From assembly GCA_964017065.1 (NCBI GenBank), contig OZ024791.1, positions 6,562,547 to 6,626,546 on the forward strand: a DNA stretch of 64,000 nucleotides. Reading direction: 5' to 3'. Position numbers and translations under genes: made by a program. Position 1 is the stretch's first letter. Each line of letters opens with the position of its first letter. This document shows, in pieces, positions 11,571 to 31,625 of the stretch. This DNA comes from Haliclona indistincta (lineage: Eukaryota > Porifera > Demospongiae > Haplosclerida > Chalinidae). Under the pieces are notes generated by a model that was not told the origin of the DNA, made no database searches, and saw only the letters and a program-made list of their open reading frames with translations.

Positions 11571-13645
11571 ATGCCCATTACAAAGCCATTGAAGATTGAC
11601 CTTAGCAAGCACCCTGACCTGTCTGATTTATTCTCTGAGGAAGACCCTGAAGGAATCTTTGATGATCAGCGAGAAATTGGTCATGGAAGCTTTGGAGCTG
11701 TGTACTATGTAAGTGCTTCTGTGTGGACCTGTAGCCTGTAGACTAATGCCTCTAGTGCTGACGCGGGTGAAAATCGAGTTAGTTGTTTTCGAGTATGTAC
11801 GCTTCTGTCTAGTTTAGCAGTCGCAATTGATACTTAACGTTCATGTACATGAGCTTGGAGTCTGAAGTCTGTGACACAGCTTGATCACTCGCATCTAAGA
11901 TAAGGAATGTTTGCAAATGTAGGCGGGGCTCGTAAAAAGTGCGTGGGCGAGCTATGTCATGTGTTGTCACACTATTGTATGTACATGCTACCTGACCACA
12001 ATAATTTTATTTGCTGTGAGAATTAGTGAATTTCTCCTGCATATGTGCTGACATACTAGTATTTTTTCTCTCTCCTCACCAGGCTCGTAATAAACACACT
12101 GATGAGATTGTAGCAATCAAGAAGATGGAATTTTCTGGACAAAAAGCACTAGAGGTTAGTGACAGTCTCATTTCATAATCATAGGCTCAAAAATTGAATT
12201 ATGATACATGTACTATTCTCTGTTACATTCTGCTCACACCATACATGTAATTCTTTTTAGAAATGGGAGGACATTGTTCGTGAGGTGAAGTTCCTCAAGC
12301 AATGCAACCATGAGAATACTACTTGTTTCAAGGGCTGCTATCTGAAGGAACACTTTTGTTGGGTGAGTAATATGAAGTGGATTTTGACTTTTGTCTCTCT
12401 CACGCTTTCTCTTAGCTGGTGATGGAGTATTGTCTAGGATCAGCATCGGATATTGTTAAAGGTATGAAGAAGAGTGTGTACCACAGTCACAGTCTCACTG
12501 AACTTGCTGTTTCTCCTTGTTAGTTCACAAGTCACCGTTAGCAGAAGACGAAATAGGAGCTATTTGCAAAGGAGCATTACAGGTACATGTATATATCTTA
12601 CCTGTGGATATATGGATCTGTCTACACTGTTTACAATTGTATATTTGTTGCTACAGGGATTGTCATATCTACATAGCAACAACAGAATACACAGAGATGT
12701 GAAGGCCGGCAATATACTGCTGACAGACCGAGGACTAGTAAAATTAGGTGAGCTAATACTAAGAGCATAAATATTATTAAAAGTATTATAGTATACAGTA
12801 CAAATAGCATTGTTATTCAGTTTTTTATGAATGTTTTTTCTTGCTGCAGCTGATTTTGGGTCAGCCTCATCTTCCACTCCGGCTTCTTCTTCTGTAGGGA
12901 CACCATACTGGTGAGCAAAATTAAATTAACCAGTTGCTATATTTTATTGTTGTTATAATTTTATGATCTAGGATGGCTCCAGAGGTCATTTTAGCGATGG
13001 ATGAAGGTCAATATGATGGAAAGGTATGGCAGTAGTGATACTGAGGTGATCTCATAATGTGTTGTATGATACACAGGTTGATATTTGGTCAATAGGAATC
13101 ACATGTATTGAAATGGGTAAGCTTTTTAGTGTAATTATAAAAGAAATAATCTTTGTATTTGAATTTCCAGCTGAGCGGAAGCCTCCTTTGTTTCACATGC
13201 ATGCGAATTCCGCCATGTACCACATTGCACTAAAGGAACCTCCCACACTGCAGCATCCTGACCAATGGTGAGAATCACTTGTGATGTGGCTGGTCTATCA
13301 TGCATTCTTGTAGGAGCGAAATATTCCATGATTTCGTTAGTAAGTGTCTTCAGAAAGAGCCCGAGAATAGACCCACGGCAGACGGAGCTTTAGAGGTAAA
13401 GATGGTACACTCACTTCTCTATCTTAGCGTCTTTCTCTCTGTAGCACGATTTTATCACAGCATCCAAAAAAGAAGAGGACATAGTCTACAAACTGGTCCA
13501 GCGTACCAAGGATGCCGTGAAAAAGGTAGAGAGTCAGAATTTCAAGAGATTTCAGAAGATGCTAATGGGAGATGATGAATCTGATATTGAATCCGAGACT
13601 CCAAGGTGAGTTTAACACAACACTCATTATCTTCTCTCACTCTCT

Positions 13646-13681
<36 letters not shown>

Positions 13682-15809
13682 GATGGTGATCCTACTGAAG
13701 ATATCACTAACTCATCTACACCCTCGTCCTCTTCTCCATCACCCACACATGATGATGAAGCTTGCCTTGAGCGACTGACCATCGAAACTAAGCAACCAAA
13801 CGTTGAAACTAACCGACCCTTACAGAACAGTTCTTCAGCACACAAAACCACCAACAGCCCTTTACCTGGTTAACATAATATTGATAAAATTACTATTTTT
13901 TATTATCATTGACTATAGTTCGTTCCAGTACTACCACCTCTTTGATGCCCAAGTCTTCTCCCTCACTGGAGGTTCACACTCATCTGCCTCGCAGCAGCAG
14001 CAGCAGTGCTGCAACTACAGCCTCAACAGCATCTCCCATTTCACCAGCCAAAGACACTGTTGGAGTACAGAGACCCACTCACAGTGCAACTGTGGGTGTA
14101 GCTAAGACAGTGAGTGTGCGTGTCTAGCTGTTTCTGTATCCATGCATGAGTGTATACTGCATCTTGACTACAAAATATTTTTATTATGAGCACTCTATGT
14201 TATTACTATAGATTAGTGATGGATTCTCCACACTCCGCCCACGTGCTCTGGTCTCCAAAGAAGCAGAGGAACGCAAGGTACAAAACGAGCTCCGGGAACA
14301 GATGCGAGGATTCAAGAGAATGAGGCAGCAACACAAAGCACAGGTGAAGATGCCTCTACTTTGACCTCTCTAGGTTTAGTTTTTCTTTGCAGATGGAGCA
14401 ACTAGAGGTCAAGCACAGAACAGAGCTCTCCTCTCTTGTGAGAAGTCAGGAGAGAGAGCTAGAACAGTTGAAAACTACCTTTGAGAAGGATCTCAGTAAA
14501 CTGAGACAGTCACACAAGACAGAATTAGAGAAGAGAGTAAGTTCAAAGCAGGTTCATTTGTCAATAGCTTTGTCTAGTCCAAGCTAGAAGCTAGCGAGGA
14601 GAAAAAATTTCTGAAGGAACATAAAGATCGCCAAGATCATGAAATGAAACACTTATTGACAAAACAAAAAGAAGACTATCGCACCACCAAGGCATTCTAC
14701 AAGAAAGTGAGTAAATAGTGTATTTGGTCTTTCTTGTGCTACTTTGTTTTTCTTTTAGGAACTGGATGATGATCCCACACTCACTAACAATGATCGTAAA
14801 CTGATGTACGAGGAGCGGAAACGTGAGCTGCTCTTGCAACAGAGACAAGAAGAGCAAAATCGCCTGCAGTCACTCAAGACCAACGCAGAACAAGATGCAG
14901 TGGAGTATAGACAAAAAGCACTGCAGGAAAAACAGAAAGTAGAGCAACAGTTACTTCAAGAGGTAGACAACTAGACACTTTTGATGCAAACTGCTCCCAA
15001 TTTTACCAGAGCTACTTGTAGCTAATAAAACGCAATGTTAGTTTTGTTCTTTCACTTCCAGGAGCAGAGTCTAATTCAGCTCCATAAGGAACATCTGCAG
15101 TCAATGCACAAGAGTCATCTTGAGAGCAGAATAGACGTGCAGTATGAACAACTGAAAGCTCTCCATAAAATGAGAACAGAGCATCTCAACAAACAGCATG
15201 CGCTGGAGTGGGATAACGTGATACTGGAAACCAAAAAAGCTGAGAAGGAATTGAAAAAGAAGCACACGATAGAACTCAAGCAATATCCCAAGAGTTTGCG
15301 GGTTAGCCTACACGAAGACTGTGTGACATTGTTGGCTTTTCTCTCTAGATCAAAGAAGCACAGATCAAGAAGCAGTACCAAAGCACTGTCAAGATTCAAC
15401 AGAAACAGTACAAATCTATGCAGAAGGATTCATTGGCTACTCTGCCCAAGGAGAGACACAGAGATGTAGTGCAACAGTTTAAAGAGGAACAAATGAGAAA
15501 GACGTCAATGTTAGCAATGCAGTACGAAAAAACAGTAACTGAGATGCTTCAACAGCACCAAGTGAGTGTAGAATGAGACTACTGTAAGTACTGTTTACGC
15601 TTTTCTCTTTTTGTCAGGTAATGATGGATGAAGCTCAGCTAACAGAGCAGGAGGCACTTCGCCAGCAGCTCCAGCAGGAACAGGACCTGCTACAGCAGTT
15701 CCAGGAGAAGCAGGAGGCTAAGCTGTTGAACCAACATGACAGAGAGAAGGAACTGATGGATGAACGTGTTGAAAACAGCAGAAGAGAGTTTGAGAAACAG
15801 GAATTCTGA
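11571..15809 (+). CDS. TAOK-like: TAO-type Ste20 serine/threonine kinase, copy A
   Basis: A MAP3K of the TAO subfamily, which in animals activates MKK3/6-p38 and Hippo signalling. I place 21 exons by GT/AG and frame: 11571-11708, 12083-12154, 12261-12362, 12416-12461, 12524-12582, 12657-12747, 12850-12910, 12972-13023, 13077-13116, 13171-13267, 13314-13395, 13445-13605, 13681-13868, 13919-14109, 14212-14343, 14393-14536, 14578-14706, 14759-14962, 15062-15301, 15349-15561 and 15618-15809. They sum to 2,634 nt (877 aa). Kinase motifs: G-loop [10 protein letters not shown] (37-46), VAIKK lysine 59, HRD 151-153, DFG 171-173, GTPYWMAPE (186-194). A Ser/Thr-rich linker and a long Glu/Gln/Lys/Arg coiled coil follow. 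All catalytic residues are present. The protein ends QEF-stop at the end of exon 21 and lacks the last exon found in copies B-D. The exon 13 donor (gttaac) is weak, so that boundary is least certain. Confidence 0.9.
13648..13679 (+). repeat. (TC)n microsatellite at the exon 13 acceptor
   Basis: A pure TC run ends directly in the CAG of the 3' splice site and so serves as the polypyrimidine tract. Confidence 0.85.
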
Positions 15810-16585
15810 AGGCAAGTGTACTTATACAACTTATACTCAATTGCGCAGTTGTACTTTGGCGAATTTGGTACAAAGAATGGATTCATGTAGATGCATACTC
15901 TAATGCACTCTCCTGTTCCTACGTTAATTATGCTGTCAAACGTAGATTTAGTTGTAAAGATAATATAATAGTGAATGCTTTGCGTTTTGCATGTACCAAG
16001 AGCTCATGCATGTACTTGTACTGACACTAGAAATGTACAGTGTGTATATGACTTTAATGACACTCCTCTATACAAGTTAGTATGTACATTACAATAAGCA
16101 TGATACTGTGTTACTGGTTAGAGTAGTAAATGCGGTCTCGAAGCCACTTTTACTGAATGGACGGCTCTTCACCAACCTCTCTCTGGAAAATATAATCACT
16201 TTACTGCATGAATACCGTTCGATGAAAATAAATTCAGTCAAAAATCTGAAGCAGTACACTGGTTTCAAACTGGTTTTTTATTCACAGATATTTTCATGCT
16301 AAATCACAAGTTCATGGGTTCTGCAGGTCTATTATTAGTTCAATACAACTGAATATATCTATGCACTGTATGTTGGCTATGATTGTAAATAGTTTGTTTA
16401 GTATAATCCTATTGTAGTATAATTATTTTGATAAAGTCACATGATAATAATGACAGTAGTCCGAGTCACATGATGATAGTAGTCCGAGTCACACATTGCA
16501 TGCTAGCATTTCAGCCTCTTCAACTAGAATGCAGTAAGACCCTACTGATCTAGGGTCTGTTTCTTTCTTGAGACCAACTGTAACC
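15810..16585. other. Intergenic, 3' flank of TAO A and 5' flank of membrane-protein gene
   Basis: No exon found. A short direct repeat (about 24 bp, containing AGTCCGAGTCACA) occurs twice near 16,455-16,500, just upstream of the next gene. Confidence 0.5.
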
Positions 16586-19500
16586 ATGGTTAAGATGTCA
16601 CCAGCTAGGCTGCTGTTTTTGGTTGTTTCATCAAGTGTGATTGGCTTGGTGGCTAGTACCTCTACAGCTAATGTTACTGTGATTCAGAATGGCACTGATA
16701 GTAAAGATTGTCTGGTACATCGCACTGTATCCTGCCAGTCTCTGGTGTACGTCCTGGAACATATTAACACGGTTATTCACTCTGGGGAAAATTTGAAAAA
16801 GACTATTTTTATCAAATTTCATTACGACCAAATCATTGCTAGTCCACTGAAAGTCAACATTGGCTCCTCTTCTTCACCAATATCTGTCACAGTGTCTGGA
16901 ATTGGTAACCCAGTTCTCTCGTGCAAATCAAATTCATTCATAGACATCAAGCTTAAGGCAAAATCTCATGAATATAACTGGGAGTGGAAAAATATGACAT
17001 TTCAAGGCTGTGGTGGCACGAGACAACATAACGGTAGTACTGAATACCATCCTGGTTTGTTCCATTCTAATGCCTCTGTTATCACAATCCGCAACTGCTT
17101 TTTATCGATGAATAGTCAAGTGATGTTCTACCATCCTGAGCGAGTGAGTATCACGAACTGCACTTTCTCTCAGTACGTTCCTTTTCAATGTGCTCCACTG
17201 GTGCACAGTGATTGCTCAAACCAGACGCACCATGGATTTGACCAGTCTAACTTCTTCTTTAAAAACAATACCATTGCCAATTATACATGCAATGGTTCAT
17301 CATCCTACTTCAAAGCATTCCTTTACTCACCAAATTGCTACTCTCATGTTGAGATAGACGGTAACCAATTTTTGGACATAAATTTTAACATTTCTCACCC
17401 CATAGAGGGAGGAATCATTGACTTGTTCAACAGACATGTTAAGGGCGCTATTTATTCAGCATCCTATGTCAAATTTTCCAACAACTATCTCGCAAACATA
17501 AAGACCGACCTTTTTCTCATTGGTGTAAGATACCCTGTACACGATTGCTTTGTTGAAAATAACAACTTTACCTTGATTTCTAACCAAACTAACAGAGGTA
17601 ATCGAACAGTTCTTCTCATGGAACGCTGTGAATCGGTGCACTTGCTTTGCAATCGATTCACGAACATTACAAATTTCTTACTAGTTTCTACTGTTTGGAG
17701 TTCTTCCGCCAGTTCTGTTACGGTTAGAGACTTGGTCATTGCTAATAACAGTATAGGTAGAGAAAAAGATTTTCCTTCGCTGCTATCTCTTATTGCAAGC
17801 AATATTTCTGTTCATGGTGTACATGCCACATCAAATCATCCCTTTGCAAAAAGGCATGATTATGATGCTTGTTTGCTAAACCTGAATGGAACTAAACTAT
17901 TAACTGTCGGTGATTTAAACTTTTCGAATAATCATGTTCCATACACGAAATATTCAACATTGGTTCTTGTCAATAGTCCTGATATACTGATTTCCAATGT
18001 GCAATTCAAAAAAAATATTGGTACGCCACTTACATGTAAAGCTTTACGGGAATGTGATGGTTTGCAACAGTCTCTTGTCCTCGCTGGTAAGCTTTCTTTT
18101 GAAGACAACGCAGGAATTTACGGAGGTGCCCTGTCACTAGGCATCTGTGGACCGCTTACATTCCTCAAGGATACACATCTGATTGCTAGAAATAATGTAG
18201 CCCAGTATGGAGGCTTTATGTACGTGAATCATACAACTAACTCAGACTGCAATAATGCTTCATTTCTGCTGAAAGAGAACTTCGCTACGTCTGCCGGAGA
18301 TCTGCTTTATTTGGTTACACCTTCTAGCAATTTCAACTGCTCATCACTCCTGGGCAACAATAATAAGCTTGACTCGGTAGCCACCAATCTTTCATATCAT
18401 TCTGATAGAAGACTTTTATCCGTATTTCCAGGACAGGAAATTTTCATCAACGTGTCTTTGACTGATTACTTTGGTCATCCGTCATCATGTGATGGAGATG
18501 TGGCCCTGCGCTGTGACGATGGTAATGCAGTCTGTTCTGATGAAAAGATTATTCTTGAGGGTCCCGGAGGTATAATTATTTCTCAGGCAGCTAACACTCA
18601 CTATGTGTATCTCAACACTAAACACAGTGTATCTTCTTATCAAGAAATCAATACTAGTGTGGCTGTAGAAGTCACATGTAAAACTATCGATCAATTTCAT
18701 ACTCTCTCACTTGTGGTACATCTGAATATTGTCAAGTGTCCGCTCGGATTTGTCTACAATCCATCTGAACGAGTATGTGAGTGCGGCAATCGTGTAAACA
18801 ATTTTATTTGTTCTACTGAATTTGGTGCAGCCTGTGTTGCTCGCGGATACTGGTATGGACCGATAGATGACAGCAACTCCATTAAATATGCAGTCGCTAG
18901 CTGCAGCTTTTCTCAATGCAGCTCTTCTAGTTATGAGCCTTGTCCACAACAACTCCTTCCACGAGATGGTACTGGTGACTTTGTCCTCCTTCGTTCCGAT
19001 AGCAATGATCAGTGCTCTTCTGATAGAGGAGGTGTACTGTGTAGGAACTGTAGGAAAGAACATGAACTTTCTTTCACAGCAGTGAAATGTGTTCCTATCT
19101 CTTATTGTGAACAATGGCAACCTTACGTCATTATTCTCATCTCTTTGGTTTTTCAGATACTGTTTGCAATCATTCTTTTAATCGTGGTAAGGTTCAAAAT
19201 ATCTCTTGGCTCTGGGTTCCTGTACGGTCCAATGCTGTTTCTGTCTGTAATCGCTAATCTGCCCTTCTCTCACTACTCAGAGTACTCTATCTTGGACGCT
19301 TTTGTTTCTGTTTTCTCATCTATTCCTCTGCTGAACTTTGAGGTATTTGGGTTGATTCCGTGGTGCTTTTTCTATCCTTTCGATCAAGTCTACAACTACT
19401 CCCTTCGCTATCTCGGTCCACTGACAGTGCTAGGTGTTATTCTTGTTGTAGTTTTTACTGCACGCTATTGTTCAAAAGTGTTTCGCCGCTTGCAGCATTC

Positions 19501-20310
19501 ACCGCTACGAGCAATGTGCCTGCTCATGATACTATCCTTCTGGTCATTAGCAAACACGAGTATACAAATCCTCACTCCAAAAGTAATCTCAGGCTCACTC
19601 TGGGTCTCCGTTCAACCTGATATGAGGTATTTTTCATTGAGACACCTCCCTGTGGCGATTCCCTCTCTCCTAGTGCTACTGGTACTCATAACTCCACTAC
19701 TGCTACTACTCCTCTTCTTTCCTCTGCTCTCCAGAGTGATCAACTTGCATCGTATCAAACCCTTTCTTGACGAATTTCACTCGTGCTACAAAGACTCGTT
19801 TCGATGGTACTCTGCTATGTACTTCATTTCTTGGATTATCGTGATAATATTTCAATCATTACCTATTCAGTTGGAAATCGCACGACTGTCTTTGTTCTTC
19901 TGCTAACTGGGCAAATTATCTTCCAGCCTTATCAAACTAAACTACTCAATGTAGCGGATGGTCTGCTACTGGTCATTATCAACTTTCTGTTTGGTCTAGC
20001 CCAGCACGACTTGGCATCCTCAACATTCAAGATTGTTTTAGTTCACTTTCTAGTGCTTGGTCCATTACTGTGTATTGGGGTGTGGTTTATTTTTGTTTGC
20101 ATCAACAAGTTACGCAAGCATCCATGCTTTGAGAGGTTTTCTAGAAAAAGGAAGCATTCAGAACAGGAACTTCAAGAGAGCGTAACTATGCCGCCATCAC
20201 CACAACAATCTGGTCTTGTAAAGCAGAGCGAACTTATACTAATAAAAGAAAATTCATGGAGTGAAAGAGAGCCATTGATAAGAATAGTGAATTCTCAAAT
20301 TAACAATTGA
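16586..20310 (+). CDS. Beta-helix ectodomain multipass membrane protein, single frameshift near the 3' end
   Basis: Not a recognised named gene. From the ATG at 16586 (context taaccATGg) there is a signal peptide (RLLFLVVSSSVIGLVAS). About 650 residues follow with repeated short beta-strand/Asn-Gly turns (FSNN, FKNN, NAGIYGGALSL, NVAQYGGFMYV), typical of right-handed parallel beta-helix (pectin-lyase-like) folds, and many N-glycosylation sequons. Next is a Cys-rich juxtamembrane segment (CPLGFVYNPSERVCECG, GGVLCRNCRKEHELSF), then roughly nine or ten hydrophobic helices and a polar tail. The frame changes between about 19,850 and 19,895 (a one-base loss or equivalent); the second frame to 20,310 holds the last helices and cytoplasmic tail. 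Length would be ~1,240 aa. It is presumably a surface protein; the ligand is unknown. It could be a live gene with a sequence error or a young pseudogene. Confidence 0.75.
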
Positions 20311-20429
20311 ATTTGTGTGGAATTACTAACTTTTGAATTATTCACAGATGCATAAAAATTATTTTATTAGTGACACAAAATATTTACAGGAAGCAGATGC
20401 ATATTGAACACAAACTACAGTGCAGTGTC
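20311..20429. other. Short convergent 3' intergenic spacer
   Basis: 119 bp separate the stops of the plus-strand membrane-protein gene and the minus-strand dioxygenase. It is AT-rich with no other signal. Confidence 0.6.
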
Positions 20430-21710
20430 TCATATGTATTCTCCGCCAAGATCTCTACCACACACTAGTATTTCAGCTTTAGCTAGATGAGAGTGGTATG
20501 GCTCATGACAGTCGCCATCACAGTCAAAATATCGAGGATTTCCTTGCTCTTGAGGTGCACTCTGCTCAGCTGGTAGCTCCTCTTTCTCCTCCTTTGGGCA
20601 TCTTATGGCTCTGCATTCACTAGCAGCATAGTGGAACTGTATGGACCTTCTCCTGTGTGAGTGATGGTGGGAAGTAGCCGCTGGATTGTGCTGCATATGT
20701 GAAGCTAACCTTGCATCAGTGACGTTGGGAGGAGTGTAGTGAGCTAGTTGACCGTGAAAGAGTAAAGCATCCCCTGGGTTGAGAATTACTGGTACAACCT
20801 GAAGAGGCAAGACAAAGTAGCAGCAGGTATGAATTAACTCACGTGTTCAGGTTGTGGGCGTTCCACCATACTGTAGTCAAGATGAGAGTCCATCATAGAT
20901 GCATGCTTGTAGACGCCATCGTCATGTGAACCAGGTAGTACATGCATACTGAAATTTAAAGTAATGTCACTTGAAAATAACCAATAATTTTGAATGTTTA
21001 CCATCCATTAGAACAGTCAGTAGGATCAAGTGCTATCCAGCATCCCTGTGAATGAGAGAGAGGAATTAAAAACTTTTTGTAAGGTCAACTTACCATCACT
21101 TTGCATGGAGTCAAGCGAAAATAGGCATTGTCCTGATGCCAGTCCTTCACACCAGACCCTTCAGGACGAGAAGATGGATTGCACAGTTTCTTTCATTAGC
21201 TGTATTGTACCTGGAGGTTTCAACAGAGCCATAGACTGGAGGAGCTTGACATCAGGTCCAAGCACATCTGTGATGCAGGGAACTATCTTTGGATTCTTGC
21301 ACAGATCAGCAAAGTATTGATAATGCACACACATTCGATACAGCTTCCTGATAGCTAATTCGGGATCAGAAAATTTTAGCTTGCCTTCTCTGACCTCAGG
21401 AAGACTGCACGAGAGACAAGGATTACAACACATGTTATAACAGTCTAGTCACTGACATGTTAACTGTTTCCTCGAGCTCTGTACCAGTCTTTCCCGCACT
21501 ATCGACTTCCTTGTACCATTCACTGATCACACGAGAGATTTGTTGCTTCGTTTCTTCTATCTCCTGGTTAGAGAGTAGGCCTCTTGCCACAATATAGCCA
21601 TGATGCCGCAGCTTTGCAGCATTGTCTTCTCCGTCTGCCCACTCTGGATAGGTAGGCGGCTCTGATCGAGGCTGCTGGAGGCGAGCACAGAGGCAAGCAA
21701 TAGTAGACAT
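20430..21710 (-). CDS. Phytanoyl-CoA dioxygenase (PhyH) family protein 1
   Basis: Fe(II)/2-oxoglutarate-dependent oxygenase fold. Exons on the minus strand: 21457-21710, 21211-21404, 21094-21158, 21002-21045, 20843-20948, 20710-20798 and 20430-20652, totalling 975 nt (324 aa). Iron-binding motif HxD in DWHQDNAYFR; distal His in FHGQLAHYTPPN; 2-oxoglutarate Arg in RRRSIQFHY. A 57-bp intron (20,653-20,709) splits the last of these and can be mistaken for coding sequence. The C-terminus is Cys/His-rich (FDCDGDCHEPY). An alternative upstream in-frame ATG lies at 21,728. Closest in style to PHYHD1-type proteins rather than peroxisomal PHYH; no clear PTS signal is seen. The substrate cannot be inferred. 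It is tandem with and paralogous to the next gene. Confidence 0.9.
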
Positions 21711-21888
21711 TTCTAGCTGAGCAAGCAATGTGCCCCACCCACTTAAAAATTGACAGGATCATGCAAAAAATAATTTTTAATTTTTGCAACACATGGGATA
21801 AAAAAGCAAACACGACCTGTGACTGCCAGCAGTTAAAGGATCTCTCAGTAGTTAAAAAATTACAAATACAAATATGTAGCAGCTTTGT

Positions 21889-23256
21889 CTAGATGTGCTC
21901 TCCGCCAAAGTCTTGTCCACAGACAAGCAGTTCTGCTTTCCTATAGTACCAGTACTCTGGCTCTTGGCAGCTTGGATCACAGTCAAAATAGTGCGGTTTC
22001 TCTTCGTCTGACAAACCCTGCTCTTTATTCTCCTCTTCAGCAGCTTTCGGGCACTTAATAGGCTTGCACTCACTAGCAGCGTAATGGAACTGAACTGACC
22101 TTCGTCTATATGTAAAAATGAATAAGTATCCACGCTTTCATCTTAGTCACATACCTGATATCAGATACGTTAGGTGGAGTGTAGTGAGCGGTCTCCCCGT
22201 GGAACACAAGGGCATCTCCTGGAGCAAGGATCACTGAGACCACCTGAGAGTAGAGAAGTCGGAAAATGAGAGATGTGCTCGAAGGTGTGTGACACGGCGG
22301 CGACTGCTTACATCATCAGGATTGGGCAAGTCTACCATGCTGTAGTCAATATGATGCTCTAATGGAGCAGCGTGCTTGAAGACACCTCCTCCGTGAGATT
22401 TGGGAAGAAGGTGCATGCTGCAGAAGATAGAGAAGAACCAATGATGACAGACAACAAACAAACGAATGCTATATACCTCCCATTAGCACAGTTAGCAGGA
22501 TCTAGTGCGATCCAGCATCCCTGTCAAATTTATAGGAGTCACAACCAGGAAGAAGAGAAATAAATTATCAGAAACTCACAATTACTTTGCAAGGTGTAAG
22601 ACGGAAATAAGCATTATCCTGATGCCATTTTTTCTCCCCTGAACCTAAAGGACCAAAGAAAAATTCACATTTTAGGGCTTAGTATAGCCACCAGGTGGTT
22701 TCAATAGAGACATTGACTGCAGCAACTTGACATTAGAACCAATCAACTCAGAGATCATGGAGACAATCTTTGGATGCTGGCTGAGGTCTCGGAAATACTG
22801 GTTGTGAACAGACATGCGAAATAGTCTTCTTATAGCGAGCTCAGGGTCACTGGGAGCATCCTTATTGCCCTCCTTTATCTCAGGCAGTCTATATGACAGA
22901 TAGTAATATTTTAATGCATCGACCTGTGAGAGATTGTGCATATTGTGTTGCTGTACATGTATATACCTGTTTGCAATCTCTTCCCAATCCAGTCCATCAT
23001 CATCCCCCTCTCGTTTTTTCTGGTTCTGTTTTTCGTACCACCCACTCACAACTTTTGTGATCTCTTCCTTGGTCTCTTCCACCTCCTCGTTGGTGAGCAG
23101 GCCTCTTACTACGAAGTACCCGTGCTTGCTGAGAGTAGCAGCATTGTCCTCGCCTTTTCTCCACAGAGGGTAGCTCGGAGCTTCAACGTACGGTTGCTTA
23201 CGATGAACGCAGAGACAATCTGGAGTAATGTGCTTAGGATCCGCTGGAATCTCCAT
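21889..23256 (-). CDS. Phytanoyl-CoA dioxygenase (PhyH) family protein 2
   Basis: Tandem paralogue of the previous gene with the same intron phases. Minus-strand exons: 22967-23256, 22692-22888, 22580-22644, 22477-22520, 22312-22417, 22155-22243 and 21889-22105, totalling 1,008 nt (335 aa). Iron ligands HxD in KWHQDNAYFR and distal His in FHGETAHYTPPN; RRRSVQFHY supplies the co-substrate Arg. The C-terminal segment again has paired cysteines (FDCDPSCQEPEYW). It ends GGEHI-stop versus GGEYI-stop in paralogue 1. Start ATG at 23,256. It is divergently transcribed from TAO kinase B. All catalytic residues are intact, so it is probably an active enzyme; substrate unknown. Confidence 0.9.
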
Positions 23257-23771
23257 CGTCCGACGTTCAGTGACTGCAAAACGAGTCGAGGCAAACTGCT
23301 CGAGCTAGCTTGCACTGAGCACTGATTAGAACACAGCACGTGATCAAAACACAGATCACGTGATTTACGACATGCCATGGCGGATGTATTCGGCAAGAAC
23401 TTGACCTGGTTGATGTGAGAACTAGCTGTGAACCACCTCCTGCTTGGCTACTGACGGTGGAGCGGAGGAGAGGCAATCAGCTGTAAGGTGGCTGTGTTGA
23501 CAGGTCTCTTCGCGTCAGCTAGCGACGCTACTCAGCCGTGTATATGTAAGCGCTGTTACCGAGCTAGCTGGCGAATCTGTTCCTTAGAAGTCACTACTAG
23601 CGTCATGTCTTTCCTCAGGTGTTTTCGCAAGTATAGATCTTTCTGATCCTGAACCTATACTAAGGGAGATCACTCACAGAGAGCGCATATTGCGCGGCGG
23701 GGGTGACTGTCGATCCAGGCAGCGCTCGTTAGTCACCTCTAGAGAAAGATTACGAACTTGATCAGGACACG
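23257..23771. promoter_or_regulatory. Presumed bidirectional promoter between PhyH 2 and TAO kinase B
   Basis: 515 bp separate two divergent start codons. GC content is higher than in the surrounding intergenic DNA. The stretch before 23,772 shares an ATCCAGGCAGC element with the TAO A upstream region. No TATA box recognised. Confidence 0.5.
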
Positions 23772-30990
<7,219 letters not shown>

Positions 30991-31625
30991 CAAAGCCGTG
31001 TCCTTTATTATCACTGACATCTCTTAATAACTAGCTCTTGGGCTGTTAATAACTAGGACCACACCCACTGAAATGACTGCACGCTCAGTCATCGAGAATT
31101 GTCCATTTTTGTGTTATTTAATTTTTATGGATGACTGGTTTCATGAAGCGAAACTATACTTGTGACTACATTTCTGTACTGTACATGTTTCTTTTGTTGT
31201 GTTAGTGTATGTTTAGCGGTAACAAATCACTCATCTATACATTATGGTAACTATTATTCTCTATGTTCCGTCTTGTGTTGTACCTGTTTAATGTCATACA
31301 TTGAAAGGTGCAGTGCTCTTGTGTCTTTACATTATCAGGATTTTACTGACAACATGATCAATCCATTCTGACAGATAGTACTGCTGGGTGCTGAGTTAGT
31401 AGTTAGTGGTAGATTGGTAGGTTAGTAGTTAATCAGTCTACCATTTTACTAGGTTCCATTTTGCAAATTGACATTAATATTTGAATTACACTACTCTATA
31501 CATGTGACATGATATGTAGTTTAGTCAACAAACAATATTGCAGCATAATTTATAAAACTATAATACAAATATTTGACTTATTGATGGGGGACACACATTG
31601 TTAGCTGTTCCAAAATTGGATGTTG

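Noticed and set aside
20640..20720. Apparent His-rich insertion in PhyH 1 (SHHHSH region)
   Set aside because: It is a 57-bp intron with GT/AG ends. Removing it matches PhyH 2 and keeps the total length a multiple of three.
22889..22966. Apparent KYYYLSY segment in PhyH 2
   Set aside because: Intronic: the acceptor at 22,889 gives correct phase and a 1,008-nt CDS; including the segment breaks the frame.
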